Assembly: GCA_051294375.1 (NCBI GenBank)
Contig: CM119271.1
Location: 13,383,039-13,447,038 of the forward strand
DNA from: Paraspadella gotoi
Taxonomy: Eukaryota > Chaetognatha
Length of the DNA: 64,000 bases
Direction: 5' to 3'
This document shows positions 39,164-51,973 of the stretch, one piece after another (positions within the stretch are counted from its first letter, which is position 1; each line of letters opens with the position of its first letter). The translations under genes were made by a program, and so were the position numbers. The notes below the pieces were generated by a model that was not told the DNA's origin, did no database searches, and saw nothing but the letters and a program-made list of their open reading frames with translations.

Positions 39164-39217
<54 letters not shown>

Positions 39218-39466
39218 AGAGAAAAACATTTCGCGTAGAGGACAGAACAAATGATGTTGAAAAACGCGAAAAGGGGAAACGTGCGTAAGAGAGAGAGAGT
39301 AGAGATTAGAGAGAGAGAGAACGGAGAAAAACTAGAAGGCTTCATATTTGGACATAGCCTGAAATATCTTGGGGACGGCGTTGCTGAAAAATGGAGATGC
39401 AAAAAGGAGATAACTGTTCAGAACGAAAAGAGAGAGAAGGAGAGAGAGAGAGGAGAGAGAGAGAGA

Positions 39467-39505
<39 letters not shown>

Positions 39506-39600
39506 ATATGATGGTGACGAAAGCAGAAGGGTTCAGAAACAAAAAAGAAACAAAGGGGAAAAAAAATAAGAGGAAGGTTATTACGAGACGCGGCCTGCAG
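38926..39600. repeat. GA-rich sequence with a small inverted repeat
   Basis: GAACCCTTCTGCTTTTCGTC (38,999) with the adjoining CACCATCATATTAC is mirrored at 39,495-39,538, around ~440 bp of interrupted (GA)n and a short unique core (39,225-39,400). The repeat stops 60 bases before the VPS41 exon, so it would lie in the preceding intron. Confidence 0.7.
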
Positions 39601-41156
39601 TGCTCATCTGCTAAAAACCCGCCTCAATGGGAGGAAGCAGTTACACGTTCGCTCGCATCGGTCAACTCAAAAATCAATCGCCCTTACTTCCAAAGGCGGC
39701 GCCCTGACTCATCCCGCCGTCTACGAGATGGTATTGGGCGAGTTCCTCCAAACTACCCTTTCGCCTTCGGCCGCTTTCCTCCGCGAATGGCGCCGATCTC
39801 TATCACACATTCCACGATCGTCAACGCTATCTGGGATCGAATGGAGACGAATTGTCACGACGTCTTGCTCCGAAACATGTCTTCGCTCTCCTCTACAGCG
39901 AAAGAAAATCGTTTCGACAAAAGCCTTGGAGATGTACCTCCGTTTGAGAAACGAACAAGTCTCGGTGCTCATCAAGAAGCACAACCTCTTCCATTCCATC
40001 GTCGACAAAGTCGTGGAATCTTCGAGTTGGATAAAGACAAAACTCTCAAGTTGCACCTCGATCGTTTGGTCAACTTCCGCTGGAACAAATGATCGTGTCT
40101 CACTTGCGTCGTAGACGGGATTTGTATTTCTATTTTTGGATAAATTGAATAAAAGATCCGTTGAATCAATCGAAGCTTTTGAGGACTGAGCATTACGACC
40201 GAATCTCGTGATGCTCTCGCCGAATTGATCAGTCTGCGTCTTGCTTCAATACCTCAAGAGCACGACGTCTAATGATTTGACCAAATCCGCGTGAACGCTG
40301 CTACGAATTGGATCTCGTCGTCGAACCATTTATCTCTAACGACGCATGGGGAACCTCAAGCACGCCCTGCGCTCTCATCATGGAAACTCTTTGAAGGATG
40401 TGAGATGGCGATCGAGTTTTGCAAAGAGCACGATTGACCCGGATCTGTGGGAAGAACCTCGTCGAGCACAGCATAGCCAAACCCAAGTTGCGTCGTCGCT
40501 CCTTCAGACACGGGGACCACGTGGACCCCATTCAATCCTCATGTAACGGATCAAAGAGGGAATGGAGATCGAGGGATTGCAAGAAGTCGCTCGTAGATTC
40601 TCCACGGATCTACAATCGCAGATTGTTGCTCGAAAAGGATGTCAGAAGATCCTCGTCAACGATTCTTCAATCTTTTCCACGTCACTCAAAAATGTCAGAG
40701 AAAGGGGCATTTCCGTTTCGACTTCAAATGTTGCCAATTTGTCACTCTCATTGATCGGGCCGCTCCCCTCCAGAACAGGTCGTACCTCAAGCGACCGCTG
40801 GAGGCCCAGCTCGGCGCCCGCTGCCCAGGCTGGCGGGCGGCCGCGGCGGCACCGCTCTGACTCAGACGGATTTGGTCGTGTTCAACTGCGGCCATTCTTT
40901 CATGTGGGATGTCCTGGATGTCATCCAAATCTTGCTTAATTTGCAGCAACCTAGAAGCGCCTTGTTTGAATGACAAATTGGTGAATTTTAATATTTAAGA
41001 TTTTCAAATGTAGATATTTCTTAAATTATTTAAATAATTTAGGTTTGGATGGTGAAGCTAATTCTGGATATGGTCCGCCTCGCCACGAAATGCCCTTTTT
41101 GTTCGCGGCTAGTCATAGATCGCGCGTTTACAGAGTACGAAAAACGAACAAAATAA
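39601..41156 (+). CDS. VPS41: VPS41 homologue, C-terminal part; reading frame broken by indels
   Basis: VPS41 is a subunit of the HOPS complex, which tethers late endosomes, lysosomes and autophagosomes before fusion. Across frames the peptide order follows known VPS41 proteins: FARIGQLKNQSPLLP, HPAVYEMVLGEFL (39,716), VNAIWDRME (39,817), KALEMYLRLR (39,920), KKHNLFHSIVDK (39,972), DPDLWEE, RIKEGMEIEGL (40,544) and a C-terminal RING-type part with VVFNCGHSF (40,875) and CLICSN (40,930). The first exon seen probably starts after CTGCAG at 39,600. A 62-base, very AT-rich GT-AG intron (40,981-41,042) separates it from a last exon that continues in phase, contains CPFC and stops at 41,154. At least six frame changes occur. 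A retained intron argues against a processed copy, so errors in an authentic gene are likely. The N-terminal two thirds are not in the window. Confidence 0.85.
40981..41042 (+). other. VPS41: Short AT-rich intron of the VPS41 gene
   Basis: Starts GTGAAT, ends ATTTAG, 62 bases, almost entirely A and T between GC-rich exons, and joins phase-0 ends (codon TTG at 40,978 to GTT at 41,043). This fits a spliced animal gene. Confidence 0.65.
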
Positions 41157-41157
41157 C

Positions 41158-41331
41158 ATGAAAGATGCAAAAAAGAAAAACCAGGGCATGCGTCAACGTG
41201 ATCCGGCCCCAGACACTGGGAGCCCGGCATCCACCGAAGCCGCTTCCTCCCTCATCTCGGGTGACGAGATCCCAGATTCTTTTTTCGCGCTCATCATTGG
41301 TGTTTCCTTACTGATTCGCTGTTTTTTCTAA
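41158..41331 (+). CDS. 57-residue open frame, possible start of the DIRS element's first gene
   Basis: ATG directly after the VPS41 stop opens a frame of 57 residues, basic at the start (MKDAKKKNQ), then Ser/Thr/Pro-rich and acidic, with a hydrophobic end. Composition matches the following element better than the VPS41 exons. A further acidic stretch (VEDERSDQEVLTAENVG, from 41,390) could belong to the same Gag-like protein after an intron or frameshift. No family recognised. Confidence 0.25.
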   Translation: MKDAKKKNQGMRQRDPAPDTGSPASTEAASSLISGDEIPDSFFALIIGVSLLIRCFF

Positions 41332-43689
41332 CTTTTTTTCCGATTTTCTCGTATCCTCTACGTTGAAACCCGCTCATTGGAATATCAGTAGAGGACGAAC
41401 GTTCGGACCAAGAAGTCCTGACAGCCGAAAACGTCGGACAATCTCTAAACTAGAGAGGGACCGGAGATCCCTCGGGGGCTTGGAGAGGTCAAGAGACCCG
41501 AGCGGTGCTGCCCCCCCGCCGCCACTTGCCCCACCGACGCCCGCATTCTCCCCTTTTTCCGTGGTTTCGGCAGCCCGATTCCGTGGTTTTTGGGGACTCG
41601 TCCCGTACCAACCGACAGTTCCGTTGCGCCGCCGAGCGGTGGGGCTTCGTCCGGACGCCCTTTCAGTGCATGCGTTCGGACCAAGGGGCGGCCGGTCTGT
41701 TCGTCCCCAGGCTGCCAGGACGACAGGGACCAGAGACTGGAAGCCGTCCCGTTACGACGATGTTTTTTCGTCGCTGAACAGCTTTAGGAAGGAAATTCGA
41801 AACGAATTTCGCCGGCAAGTTCAGCGGCGAATTCGACGCTTTGGGGCGGTGAGTTTTTTTTCCAGCCAGATGGCGTTTGGGGGGTTTTTAGCCTTCGTTT
41901 TTTCAACGCCTCGCCTCCCTCTTTTTTGTTTCTTCTTTATTTCTTTCTTTCTTTTTTGAATTATCGATTTTTAGAAATTTTTAAGAATTTTTATTTCGTC
42001 TGTTTACGATCGAAATATTTTTGTTGAAATAACCGTTTCCCTACGCCATCTTGGCATGGGCAATTTCTGCGAGGCGGACCGATATGCAGAATTTTTTAAT
42101 TCCTTTATGGAATACTAATGTCTATATCGGTCCGCGCTTTCGCCACGATCCCGCCGTCCGCCCCTTTTGTCTCCTACCATGTTTTTCCGTGGCTTGGGCG
42201 TGGCTTAGGGAAAGGGGGTTGGGGAGAAGGAGGGGGGGGGGTTGGGAAGTTTTTCGGTTTAATTCTCGGCGCTAAATCTTTGTTTAACCGGCTTACATTT
42301 TTTACGATGTGACGATTCTGTATCGTCCCGTTCTTACTCTGCCCACTACGCTTTCGCCTCGTTTGACGAGTCTCGAATTCCTTCCATGCTGGTTCGACTC
42401 CAGTAGGCGGCCCCCCTCAGATCAGGGCGCCGCCTCGGACCGTCACAACGGTCTCGCCTCTACCCGACGTCATCGACCCACACAGTGCCGGATCCGGACG
42501 CAAGTAACTCCTGCCGATTCGGCGGGAGGAAGGAGAAGTTTTTGGTCTTCGGAGAACGACGTCGGCGGTTTTTCGACGGCTCCTGTCCTCGAGCAGGTCG
42601 ACGCCGGGTTCCAGGTTCGTTACGGTGGCGTTTTTTCCTTGCAGCGTTGGGGAAGGGGCTTCCTCACGGCCCATGGACTGGAACTCCTGGGTTGCCCAGC
42701 GATCGGGCAGTAACGCCAACTTGGATCGACGTCGCTCTCCCCGAGAGTTCACCGCTCCGACGCCCGGACACGTGCCTCTCCGCTCAATTCGAGTCGGCGT
42801 TTTCCCCAGGAAATAACGCGCTGCCTCCGCCTCCCTTTCACGTGCGATGGCAGGAGAACGGCGCTACCCTCGGGCGCATGCCATCCCTTACTTTGCCAAT
42901 GTGCTGGCAACGGAATCAAGGAGCTCTCCGTTCCGGCTCGTCAGGAAACTGAGGTTCAGCGCGAGCCGTTGACGCCTCTTGGCCGCCCCGCTTCGCGACG
43001 GCGGCTCTTTTTCAAAGCGGCGGTCCCTCAACCTTTCAGTCGGCGAGATTCGCCGCCAAGTCCTGCGTGGCGCCGCAGGATTTTCCGCGCCACGCTTTCT
43101 CGCTCCGCGGCCCAACACGCACCTTCCGCTTTTTGGTATGCAGAAGCGCAGGTGGAATCGGCGCTCAACTGCGAACGCTTCTACGAAACGTCGCTGCGCC
43201 AAACCCGGCTGCCGACAATGCGCCTGCGTTCCGCCGAAGTCTTCCTCAAGCGCAAGTGGACCCAATGAGTCCTGTTCCCCAAACGTCGGGAGTCGGGAAG
43301 GGGCGGGAAACTCGTCCCGGCGGAATGACTTCGAAACGCCTCCCTCGCGTCCGCCCGCCTCGTGCCGACGCCCAGGTTTTAGGCTGGAACCGCCCATGGA
43401 CTCGATCCCCTCGACACGGACTTTTCCACGCCGACGCTTCTTCCGGAAGCCCCCGTCGGAGGTCGGCTTCGTCTCTTTCAAAGGAGGAACGCTCGTCTGG
43501 CGAGACGTCGCCCATTCTGATAGCTTCTCTGGGAATGCATCTCGAGGGGGCGAAGCAGTTTCCAGCACGCTCCGTCTCCCTCAGGACGAGACAAAACATC
43601 TTGGGGACCGAAGACGCCCTTGGTCGACGCGGAGATTGCGGCGGCTTTGGAAAGAACGCCCTTCGAGGTTAGTCCCCCGGTTTTCTCGG

Positions 43690-44577
43690 GCTTCTTTTCC
43701 AAGCTTTCCTCCGTTACGAGTAAGATGGAGGCTGGCGCCCGATTTTGAACTTTAAAAAAGCTCTATTCTCGTTCCTTGCCGCCTTACAATTCCGGATGGA
43801 AGGAGGCCCCGGACGTTCGAAGATGTTTCGACGAGCGCGATTGGGGTGCCTCGCATAGACCTTCGAGATGCTTATCTCCATCTTCCCGATCCACGGAGGA
43901 TCATCGGAATTTTGGCCCGCTTCCATTTGGAAGGGCCGCATCTTCAGAGTCCCTTCATTCGGGCCTGTCGACATGCCCTTTGGCTTTCACGCAAGTCGAC
44001 GAGACCTTAAGTGGCAGGTGCTCCCGCCAACAGGGATTCGATGCTCTTTATTTAGTCGACATCTTGATCCTGGATCTTCGGGGCGACCGATGTCGACGAG
44101 CCACTCGAAGGCCGGGTGTGGCTACTCAAGGGAGGCGGGTCCATCATCCACTTCAAGGTAAGCCTGCCCCATCTCAGAGATTCGATCTCCTCGGTTCGTT
44201 AGGACAGCCTCTCCCATTCACTCGCGCTCCCGAGACGAAGTCTTCGACTCTTCGCGCTCTGCTGCAGAGAAATCTTCGGTCAACGACCGCACCACGGGCC
44301 GTCAGTGCCCTTCAGCCTTCTAGGCCTTTCGACGGCGCGTCTTGGCAGTTTCGCTGCTGCGTTGCCGGTCTTCGAGGATTCACCGAGACGTCAATCGCGT
44401 CTACAAGGTCCGGAAGAAGGCATCTCGACCGCGTCGTTCCTCTCCACTCGCCGGCGATGGAGGAGCTGCGGTGGATCGACAGCCGCTTTCCTCCAGACCA
44501 GTGCTTCGCTCCGATCGACGACCTCCCCGGAGGTCTGCACGCTGGAGGTGACGACGGATGCTTCGTCGCAGGGATGA
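43690..44577 (+). pseudogene. DIRS reverse transcriptase / RNase H region, frameshifted
   Basis: Motifs in order: DGGWRPILNF (43,724), IDLRDAYLHLP (43,855), FHLEG (about 43,922), STCPLAFTQVDETL (about 43,970), catalytic box LYLVDILIL (about 44,044) and the RNase H motif TTDASSQG (44,551) followed at once by a stop. The catalytic box normally has two aspartates (Y-x-D-D); here the first is valine, either an inactivating change or a base error. At least three frames are needed to read the whole domain. Confidence 0.8.
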
Positions 44578-44959
44578 AGTTCTCTTCGCTTCAGGACCAG
44601 CTGTTCGAGGGAAACCTGGTCGTCTGCGGCTCACTCTTCCTTTTCAATGTGACGGATGTTCCACAATTCTGAGGATCTTCCTCCAACGATCGGAGCTTCC
44701 GTCCCGGCAGCGTCAGTCCTTTGGAAGACGGACAGCCTCGTCTCATCTGCCTTCGTCGGGGTCGCAAGCAGGTCGCAGGCTCCCCACAAGTAGTTCTGGG
44801 AGACACTTCTCCTTACGCTCCTACCTGAAGGGTCCAGGTTCAGGAGTCCTCTCTCTTCGAAGAAGTTTCTCATCACGGCCTGCGGCGTCGGGGCCGCAAG
44901 GTGGCGGACTGGAAAACGCCTTCCGAGGGTTCCCCATCAGAATGGTCGACATTTCGGGT

Positions 44960-45840
44960 CTCTCAGCTTCGATCTTTTCGCGACTCCCCGGTCGGCTTAA
45001 AGTTCCCGTTTTTTTCGCCTGGAAGGGCGCACGCTGGAGGCGGAGGGGATAGTACGCCTTGGCGCAACACTGGGTCTTCGACCTGACCTATCTCCTTCTC
45101 CCCCTCTCTGCTGTGAGGTGGTCCGCAATACAAGTTGGAGAAGGCGAGGGCAACCTTTTTCCTGATGCACTCCCTTTTGCCGGCTCAGAGTGGGTTCCAG
45201 ACCCCCCCTTTTTTCCTTCGGATTCCTGGACGCGAGGCGCTTTTCCGGCGCCGAACTATCCTCGTCGTCGACTTTGTTCCGGCTTCCGCCTCCGCAAGAG
45301 ACTCGCTTCTCTGCTCGTCGTCTGGAGGTTTTTTAAGGCGGTGCCAAACAATCTCTCCGACATGACGACTCCTCCTTCTCCGTCCGTCCGACGACAACTG
45401 GAGAGGCTCTACCAGAGAGCACCTACGCCAGAGCTTGGAGCTCATTCCTGCGCCTTCCTTCAGGATGGGAGAGGTTCGAGGATCTCAAAGCCTCTCTAGA
45501 GGAGGTTCTAACTACGATCTCCGGTTTTCTGTGCGAGAAAGGGTCCTCGTACAGCAACGATCAACCTTCACAGATCGGCCATCTCAGCTTCTCTTTCCCC
45601 CTGGCGGGAGCGCCGGTTGGAGAAGCATCTTTGGTCCGGCGCCTTCCTCAAGGAGCTTAATCGTAGAGGACGCCCTCCCTCACGAAGTCGGATTTTCCCC
45701 ACGTGGAATGACGGCCTTCGGTTTACGCATTCTCGAGCGAGCCACAGACCGACTATTTCACACGAATGAAGCGGCCAGAAAGGGACGTCATTTTCACGAC
45801 GCTCGCACTCGTTAGTTCCTTGTTCCACTAACGTTTAACG
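44960..45840 (+). pseudogene. DIRS RNase H tail and truncated tyrosine recombinase
   Basis: FDLFATP (44,968) is the conserved motif near the RNase H C-terminus in DIRS elements. A proline- and arginine-rich linker follows, then TYARAWSSFLRL (45,421) and FLCEKGSSYS (45,517), the usual start of the recombinase core-binding domain, and PVGEASLVRRL (about 45,610). The catalytic Arg-His-Arg-Tyr half is absent, replaced by the purine-rich right arm. Confidence 0.7.
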
Positions 45841-45914
45841 CGTCCAGCTCCCGAGAACACTGGGCAACGCTTAGCAGAGATCAGATGTTACCGTCTTGCC
45901 ATTCAAAGCGAATT

Positions 45915-47686
45915 TTGGGACGGAAGGAGAGGAAAAGAGACTAAAGGGCAGGTGAGAAAAGTGATATGGTGATGCGGAAAGAAGGTGAAAAAAAAGAACA
46001 GGAGCGGGGAAAGTGAAGAACCGAAGAGAGGAAGGAAGGAGAAATGAAAATGGTAAAAGAGGAAAGGAAAGTTGAGAAATGTAAAGAAAAGAGGAAAAGA
46101 AAGGGAGAAATGTAAAAAAAATAGGAAGGGAGAAATGAAAGAAGGCAGGAAAAGGAGAGCGAGAATGTGAAAAAGAAAGAGGAAAGGAAAGAGGAATAGA
46201 AAAAAAAGAGGACAAGTGGAAGGGGAGAAATTGACACAAAGAAAGGAGGAGGATAAGGGAGAAAGAAAAAAGAGACGAGAAGAAAAAGGAAGTCTGACGA
46301 AATGAAAAAAGAAAGACTGAAAGGAAAGAGAGAAATGGATAGACGGAACAGCGAGGAAAGTGAGAGGGAGAACAGAAGACAGGAAAGGCAGGAAAGCGGC
46401 GGAGAAAACTAAAAAGGAAAGGAGGAAAGGAAGGGAGAGAAGTGAATGAAGAAAAAGAGGAAAGGAAAGGGAGAAAAGAAAAGAAAGGAGGAAGGAAAGA
46501 GAGAATGAAAAGAATAGAGGAAGGAAAGGGAGAAATGAACAAAGAGAAGGAGGAAAGTAAGGATATAGGTAAATATCCCAATTCCAGCGCATAATTTCAG
46601 AACGGATAATAGAATCAACGTTCGTGATGATAACAACTTTTTTTTTGACTTTTATTTTTCAAATGAAATCGTTAAAACTTAATATTTCCACGAATTTTTC
46701 TTCTTTTCTCTTTTTCTCTCGTCGATTAGCATTCAGATCAAGAGATGAGGAAAGAGGAGAGGAGGAAGAGAGGAGGAGGCAGATGAGGAGGGGGAGGAGA
46801 GGGAAGGGGATAGAAGAGGGTCTGCCTGAGGGGGTTTTTTTTCAATTCGAGAAGGTCTCCCTTATATCAGTCTGTCTGTCCGTCATACCGTCCGTCGTTT
46901 CAAACGAGAAAAATTTCATTCTTCTCTTCTCTTTCTCTGCTCTCTCTCTCTTCTCTCTATCTTCCTTCTCTCCTCTTCTCTCTCTCTCAGTGTACTCTTC
47001 TCACGTCTCTCTCTTCTCTCGTCTCGATCAATCATTCGAACTTGATTAACTAAATCTCCAATCCCATTTACCAATCAGTGATTGTCGGTCATATTATGTA
47101 GGCTTCCAATCTTAACAACCTATTGAATTGAGAGAAAACAATAGTTTATAGCGACGTAAGTTAAATATTCAATTTAATTCTCACTTTTTTATTATAAACA
47201 TTCCTATTATCCAATCATATAAAAAGCTTCCGACTTAATCAACTTTATATTTTACATCCATTAATTGATCAATCTAATATAATATAATCACAGTCATTTA
47301 TGAGTCAATGCATCCAATATCCAGATAAACATCCACCAATCACAGTATAAGGCAATCATAATCAGTCTATCATCTGATTATGTTCCATTGACCAATAACC
47401 GAATCATTCAATTATCTATAATTCTATATGAATCAATCAATAATAAAATCAGCCTATCATCCAATGATTCCTTAACCAATTGTCTTTAAATTATGCCACA
47501 ATCAAATCATAATGAACAATCATTTATCAGCCCATCATCTAACCATGTCTATTAACCATATCAGCGCAATTCACCCATCATCCGAATCCAACCTCTCGCC
47601 GAATTCGAGCGCGTATGATAATGAAGGTTCGCGCGTCACATTAAAATGAGGAGAGGGACTAGGAGAGAGAGAGAGAGAGAGAGGAG

Positions 47687-47717
<31 letters not shown>

Positions 47718-49197
47718 CAGAGAGACAGGAGAGAGAGAGAGAGAGAGAGATGAGAGGAGAGACAGGCGAAGAGAAGAGAGAGGGGGAGGGAGAGAGAGAC
47801 TGCCCCAATTTCTAGGTAGAGGGGGAATGATCGGGTACGTGACGAATAACTTAGCTGGTTAACCGGACCGAGTGGCGTAAGTTCTTTGAGGTGAGTTTCG
47901 CGTGCGTGAGTTTGAGTTTTTTATGGATGCGAGTCGGTGATTGGTCGGATGGCATGACGACGAACGGAACCAATTTGATATCATTCGATGAAACTGAGCT
48001 GCTGATTTTCCATTCTTCGATTTAAACGAAAGAAGAAGAGATAACAATGAAGAAATAATCGGCAAAATGAATAAAACCGATCCCGAATGTTTTGAATGCC
48101 TATATTTTTCCAAAAGAAGCTCATTTCGATTTAATTCATTAGGTAAGTATTAGGTTTAAATATTTTAAAGTTTAGGGATTAAGTTAGAGAATAGGGTTTG
48201 AGATTTGGTTTAAAGCATAGGTTACTGGGGTTTACAAAGAGGATATAAGTTTAGTAATTAGAGTTAAGATATAATAATTAATAATATAATATCATAATAT
48301 AATAATCCGTGGAACCTATTTTAGTCAGAGATCATATTAAATATTAAGATTAAAATAAGTTTAGGGGCTGAAAAAAAGGTAAATAAGTGCTTTGTAAAAT
48401 AGTGCGCGCTAAAACTTTTTTCACTTCTCAGACGGAGACATTTTCTTTCAAAAAAAGGTCATACATTTAAAAATGGAATCGAAATCGGAGGAGTTTTCGA
48501 GCCAAGAAAATGGATCTCGAATCCAACAGACCGACAAAAAAACGAAAGAATCCCGCCCGATCGAATGGAATTACTTTTGGCGCCATCGCGTTTCTTTTTT
48601 GTGGCAAATAAAGTCTTTTGTAGCAATTCTCATTTTCTTTTAGTAGCAACTCTCATTTTCTTTTTTGTAGCAATGAAGTCCTTTTGTAAGTTCTAAATCT
48701 CATTTCTTTTGTAGCAATGAAATTCCGTTTTTGTAGCAACTGCGTATTTCTTTTGTGGCAAATAAAAGTCGCTTTGGGTTGTAGAACTCTCTTTTCCGAA
48801 TGGATATTCTAACTCTTAACCAGATTAATAATGAAGACCTTTGGTGATTCTTCTTTTTCTCCCGGTGACATAATTAGGTCTTTCACGGAGACTCTGCCCA
48901 TAATTCAAGAATCTCTTCACGTTTGATTAATCACAATCTCTCTCCCTTTCGATTATCATGAATCACTGTCTATTTCTAATCTATCCCAAATAAAAATCTT
49001 TCCTTTTTCGGTTTCTTTTGTTTGTCTCTTTATTTTTTCATTTTTTATCACTTTAATCACTGATTCCTTTTATCAAATCAAAAACAACAAATCTCTCTCC
49101 GCCTTCGAATATCGCTTCTTCTTCCACAAATCAATCCTAGCCTTCAAATTCTCTTCCGGCGCAAAGATCGACGGAAGAGTGTGGTGAGAGAGAGGAG

Positions 49198-49253
<56 letters not shown>

Positions 49254-49322
49254 GGAGAGAGCCTGGGAGGGAAAAGAGAAGAGAAGCAGGAAGAATATTG
49301 CAGAGAGAGAGTTGAGTGAGAG

Positions 49323-49391
<69 letters not shown>

Positions 49392-49514
49392 AACCCGGAA
49401 AATCGCGCGGTATGAAATTGAGGAAACTTAGAAGGTAAGGCGAGAAATACCGACGAGGCGGCCGAACGAATGTAGTTAAAAGCCATAACGTTTGGGTGAT
49501 GGGAGAGAGAGAGA

Positions 49515-49569
<55 letters not shown>

Positions 49570-51938
49570 AGACGGAAAATATGTGAGAGATTGAATTGGG
49601 TTTCTTGAAAGGTGAAAAGGGATGAGAGAGAGAGAGAGAGAGAGAAAGAGTAGGAGAGAGAGAGCGAGAGGAGAGAGAGAGAGAGAGATCAGACAAGAGA
49701 GATTTTGATCGGATTAGGCGCATAAAGCCGAAGCGTAGAGAAGAGCGAGCGAGTAAGAGAGGGAAAGAAAAGAAAGGTTGAATAGAAAGAGAGGAAAGGA
49801 AAGAAGGTTGAAATAGAAAAGAGAGAAGGAAAAGAAAGGTTTGAAATAGAAAGAGAGGAAGGGAAGAAAGGTTGAAATAGAAAAGAGAGGAAAGGAAAGA
49901 AAGGTTGAGTAGAAAAGAGAGGAAGGGAAAGGTTGAAATAGAAAGGAGGAAAGGAAGAAAGGTTGAAAGTAGAAAAGAAGAGGAAAGGAAAGAAAGGTTA
50001 AATAGAAAAGAGAGGAAAGGAAGAAAGGTTGAAATAGAAAAGAGAGAAAGGAAAGAAAGGTTTAATAGAAAGAAAGGAAAGGAGAAGCAGGTTGGAATAG
50101 AAAGAGAGGAAAGGAAAGAAAGGTTGAAATAGAAAAAGAGGAAAGGAAAGAAGGTGAAATAGAAGAGGGAAAAGGAAGAAAGGTTGAAATAGAAAAAGAG
50201 AGGAAGGAACAGACAGGTTGAAATAGAAACGAAAAAAAATATAAAAGAGGAAACATAGAAAAGAAAAATCATAGATGTGTTTATATAAATCTGATTTAGT
50301 TGAAATCAGGATATGAAATTGGTAACAGCAATATAAAATTATCCATTCATTTATAATAGCTTCTTATGCCCTGACTTTGGACAGGCTTTGGTGGTTTAGG
50401 CTCATCACTGCTTACAAGATAATGACATAGCAGGTTCTGCAAGCTTTCAATCAAGACTCTCTAAAGTCCCGTTTTTCAGCTCCAGAGTACCTTGGCTTCC
50501 TATCAATGAAGTGGAAATATTTCAAAGAATGTTTCAATTGTTGAAAAAGACCATCCTTAAGTATTAGATGGGGATCTTATTGTACTCGCATAGCATCAAA
50601 CTACCAGGAGCTGAATTTTAATGAAATTGGTTCAATATCTACATTGAAAGCTAAGTGTAACATAGAAAAGATAAAAAAGAGAACGACGACGACGATAACG
50701 AGACGACGTAAGCGACGACGATAACGACTGAGACGACGAGATAACGAGAGACGATCGACGAGAAGATATACGACGACGAAGACGACGACCCTGATCTTCT
50801 CATAAGACTGTTATTAGCGAATACGGCCAAAAGGAAAAAACGACATAAAAATAATACGAACACCACCCGCGCGAGATATAAATGAAAAAAAGACTATATA
50901 AGGAGAATAGGGAAAGAGAGAGAAAGAGAGAGGAGAGAGAGAGAGAGAAGAGAGAGAGGAGGAGAGAGGAGGAGCGAGAGAAGGAGAGAAGGAAGAGAAA
51001 AGATAAATATTGAAGGAAAAAAATGACGGAGAAAATAAAAAAAAGGTGATTTTGTAAAGACGAGATTTTGTAATAATCTTTATATATTCTGCGAAAAGAA
51101 ATAAAGAAAGAAAATAAAGAAAAAAGAAAACCCAGAGAACAAGAAAAAACAAAGAAAGAGAGAAAGAAAGAAACTATTTTTCAGAGTAAAAAAAAAAGAT
51201 GAGGATGAGAAATGAGTTAGTAGACGACGAGACGACGAGACGAGCGGCCGAAACGAAGAACAAACGAGGAAGAAGAAAAAAAGGAAAAAGGTTAGAAGGG
51301 CAAAGGAAGGAACGGAAAGAGGGGGAGGAGAGAGGAAAAGGTATAGGTAAAGGTTAGGAGGCAAGGAGAAAAAAAAGAAAGGGAGAAAAGAAGAAGTAGA
51401 AAGCAAAAGAAGTGGAAAAGAAGAAAGAGAAAATGGGGAGAAGGAGAGAGAGGTTGGAAAAGAAAGAAATAGAGATAGAAAGGTAAGGTTGGAAGGTGGG
51501 AGGAGAAGAGAGGGGGAAAAGAGAGGGAAAAGAAAGGCTAGAGAGAGGAAAGTGAGAACGAGGGAAATTGTGATGATGGGGAAAGAAGGGAGTGAGTGAG
51601 TGAGTGAGTGATGGTGAGTGAGTGAGTGAGGGAGTGAGTTGAATGAGTGAGTGAATGAGTGATGATTAATTGATTTAGTGAAAAACGGGCAATGAAAGAG
51701 ATTGTTTTTGATTTGTAATGCTCAGTAAATGTGACAGTTTTTCAAATGAATGATATCCTAATACACTTCAGCAGTAGATATGCAAATGGTAAAAGAGAGA
51801 GATGAGAGAGGAGGAAAGAGGAGAGAGAGAGAGGCTATGCGATATAGAAGAGAAAAGGGGAGCGAATCTGGGAGGAAAACGAATGGTTCGATGGCGCTCA
51901 CGGCGGGAGAGAGGATGAGAGCGGAGAGAGAGATAGAT

Positions 51939-51973
<35 letters not shown>

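Larger units (their letters stand above)
41158..45890 (+). mobile_element. Degraded DIRS-type tyrosine-recombinase retrotransposon
   Basis: DIRS elements carry a Gag-like gene and a pol with reverse transcriptase, RNase H and a tyrosine recombinase instead of an integrase. The plus strand shows this order: a GC-rich Gag-like region with a charged helix (FSSLNSFRKEIRNEFRR, 41,770), RT (43,690-44,070), RNase H (44,540-44,990) and the N-terminal part of the recombinase (45,406-45,840). GC content is far above the flanks. The frame changes every 100-200 bases. The recombinase catalytic half is missing because the right inverted arm begins at about 45,915. I did not identify the terminal and internal complementary repeats typical of DIRS, so outer limits are estimates. 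Confidence 0.8.

Noticed and set aside
42380-42405. tRNA T-arm-like sequence CTGGTTCGACTCCAG
   Set aside because: Inside the GC-rich DIRS Gag-like region; no matching acceptor, D-arm or anticodon arm upstream.
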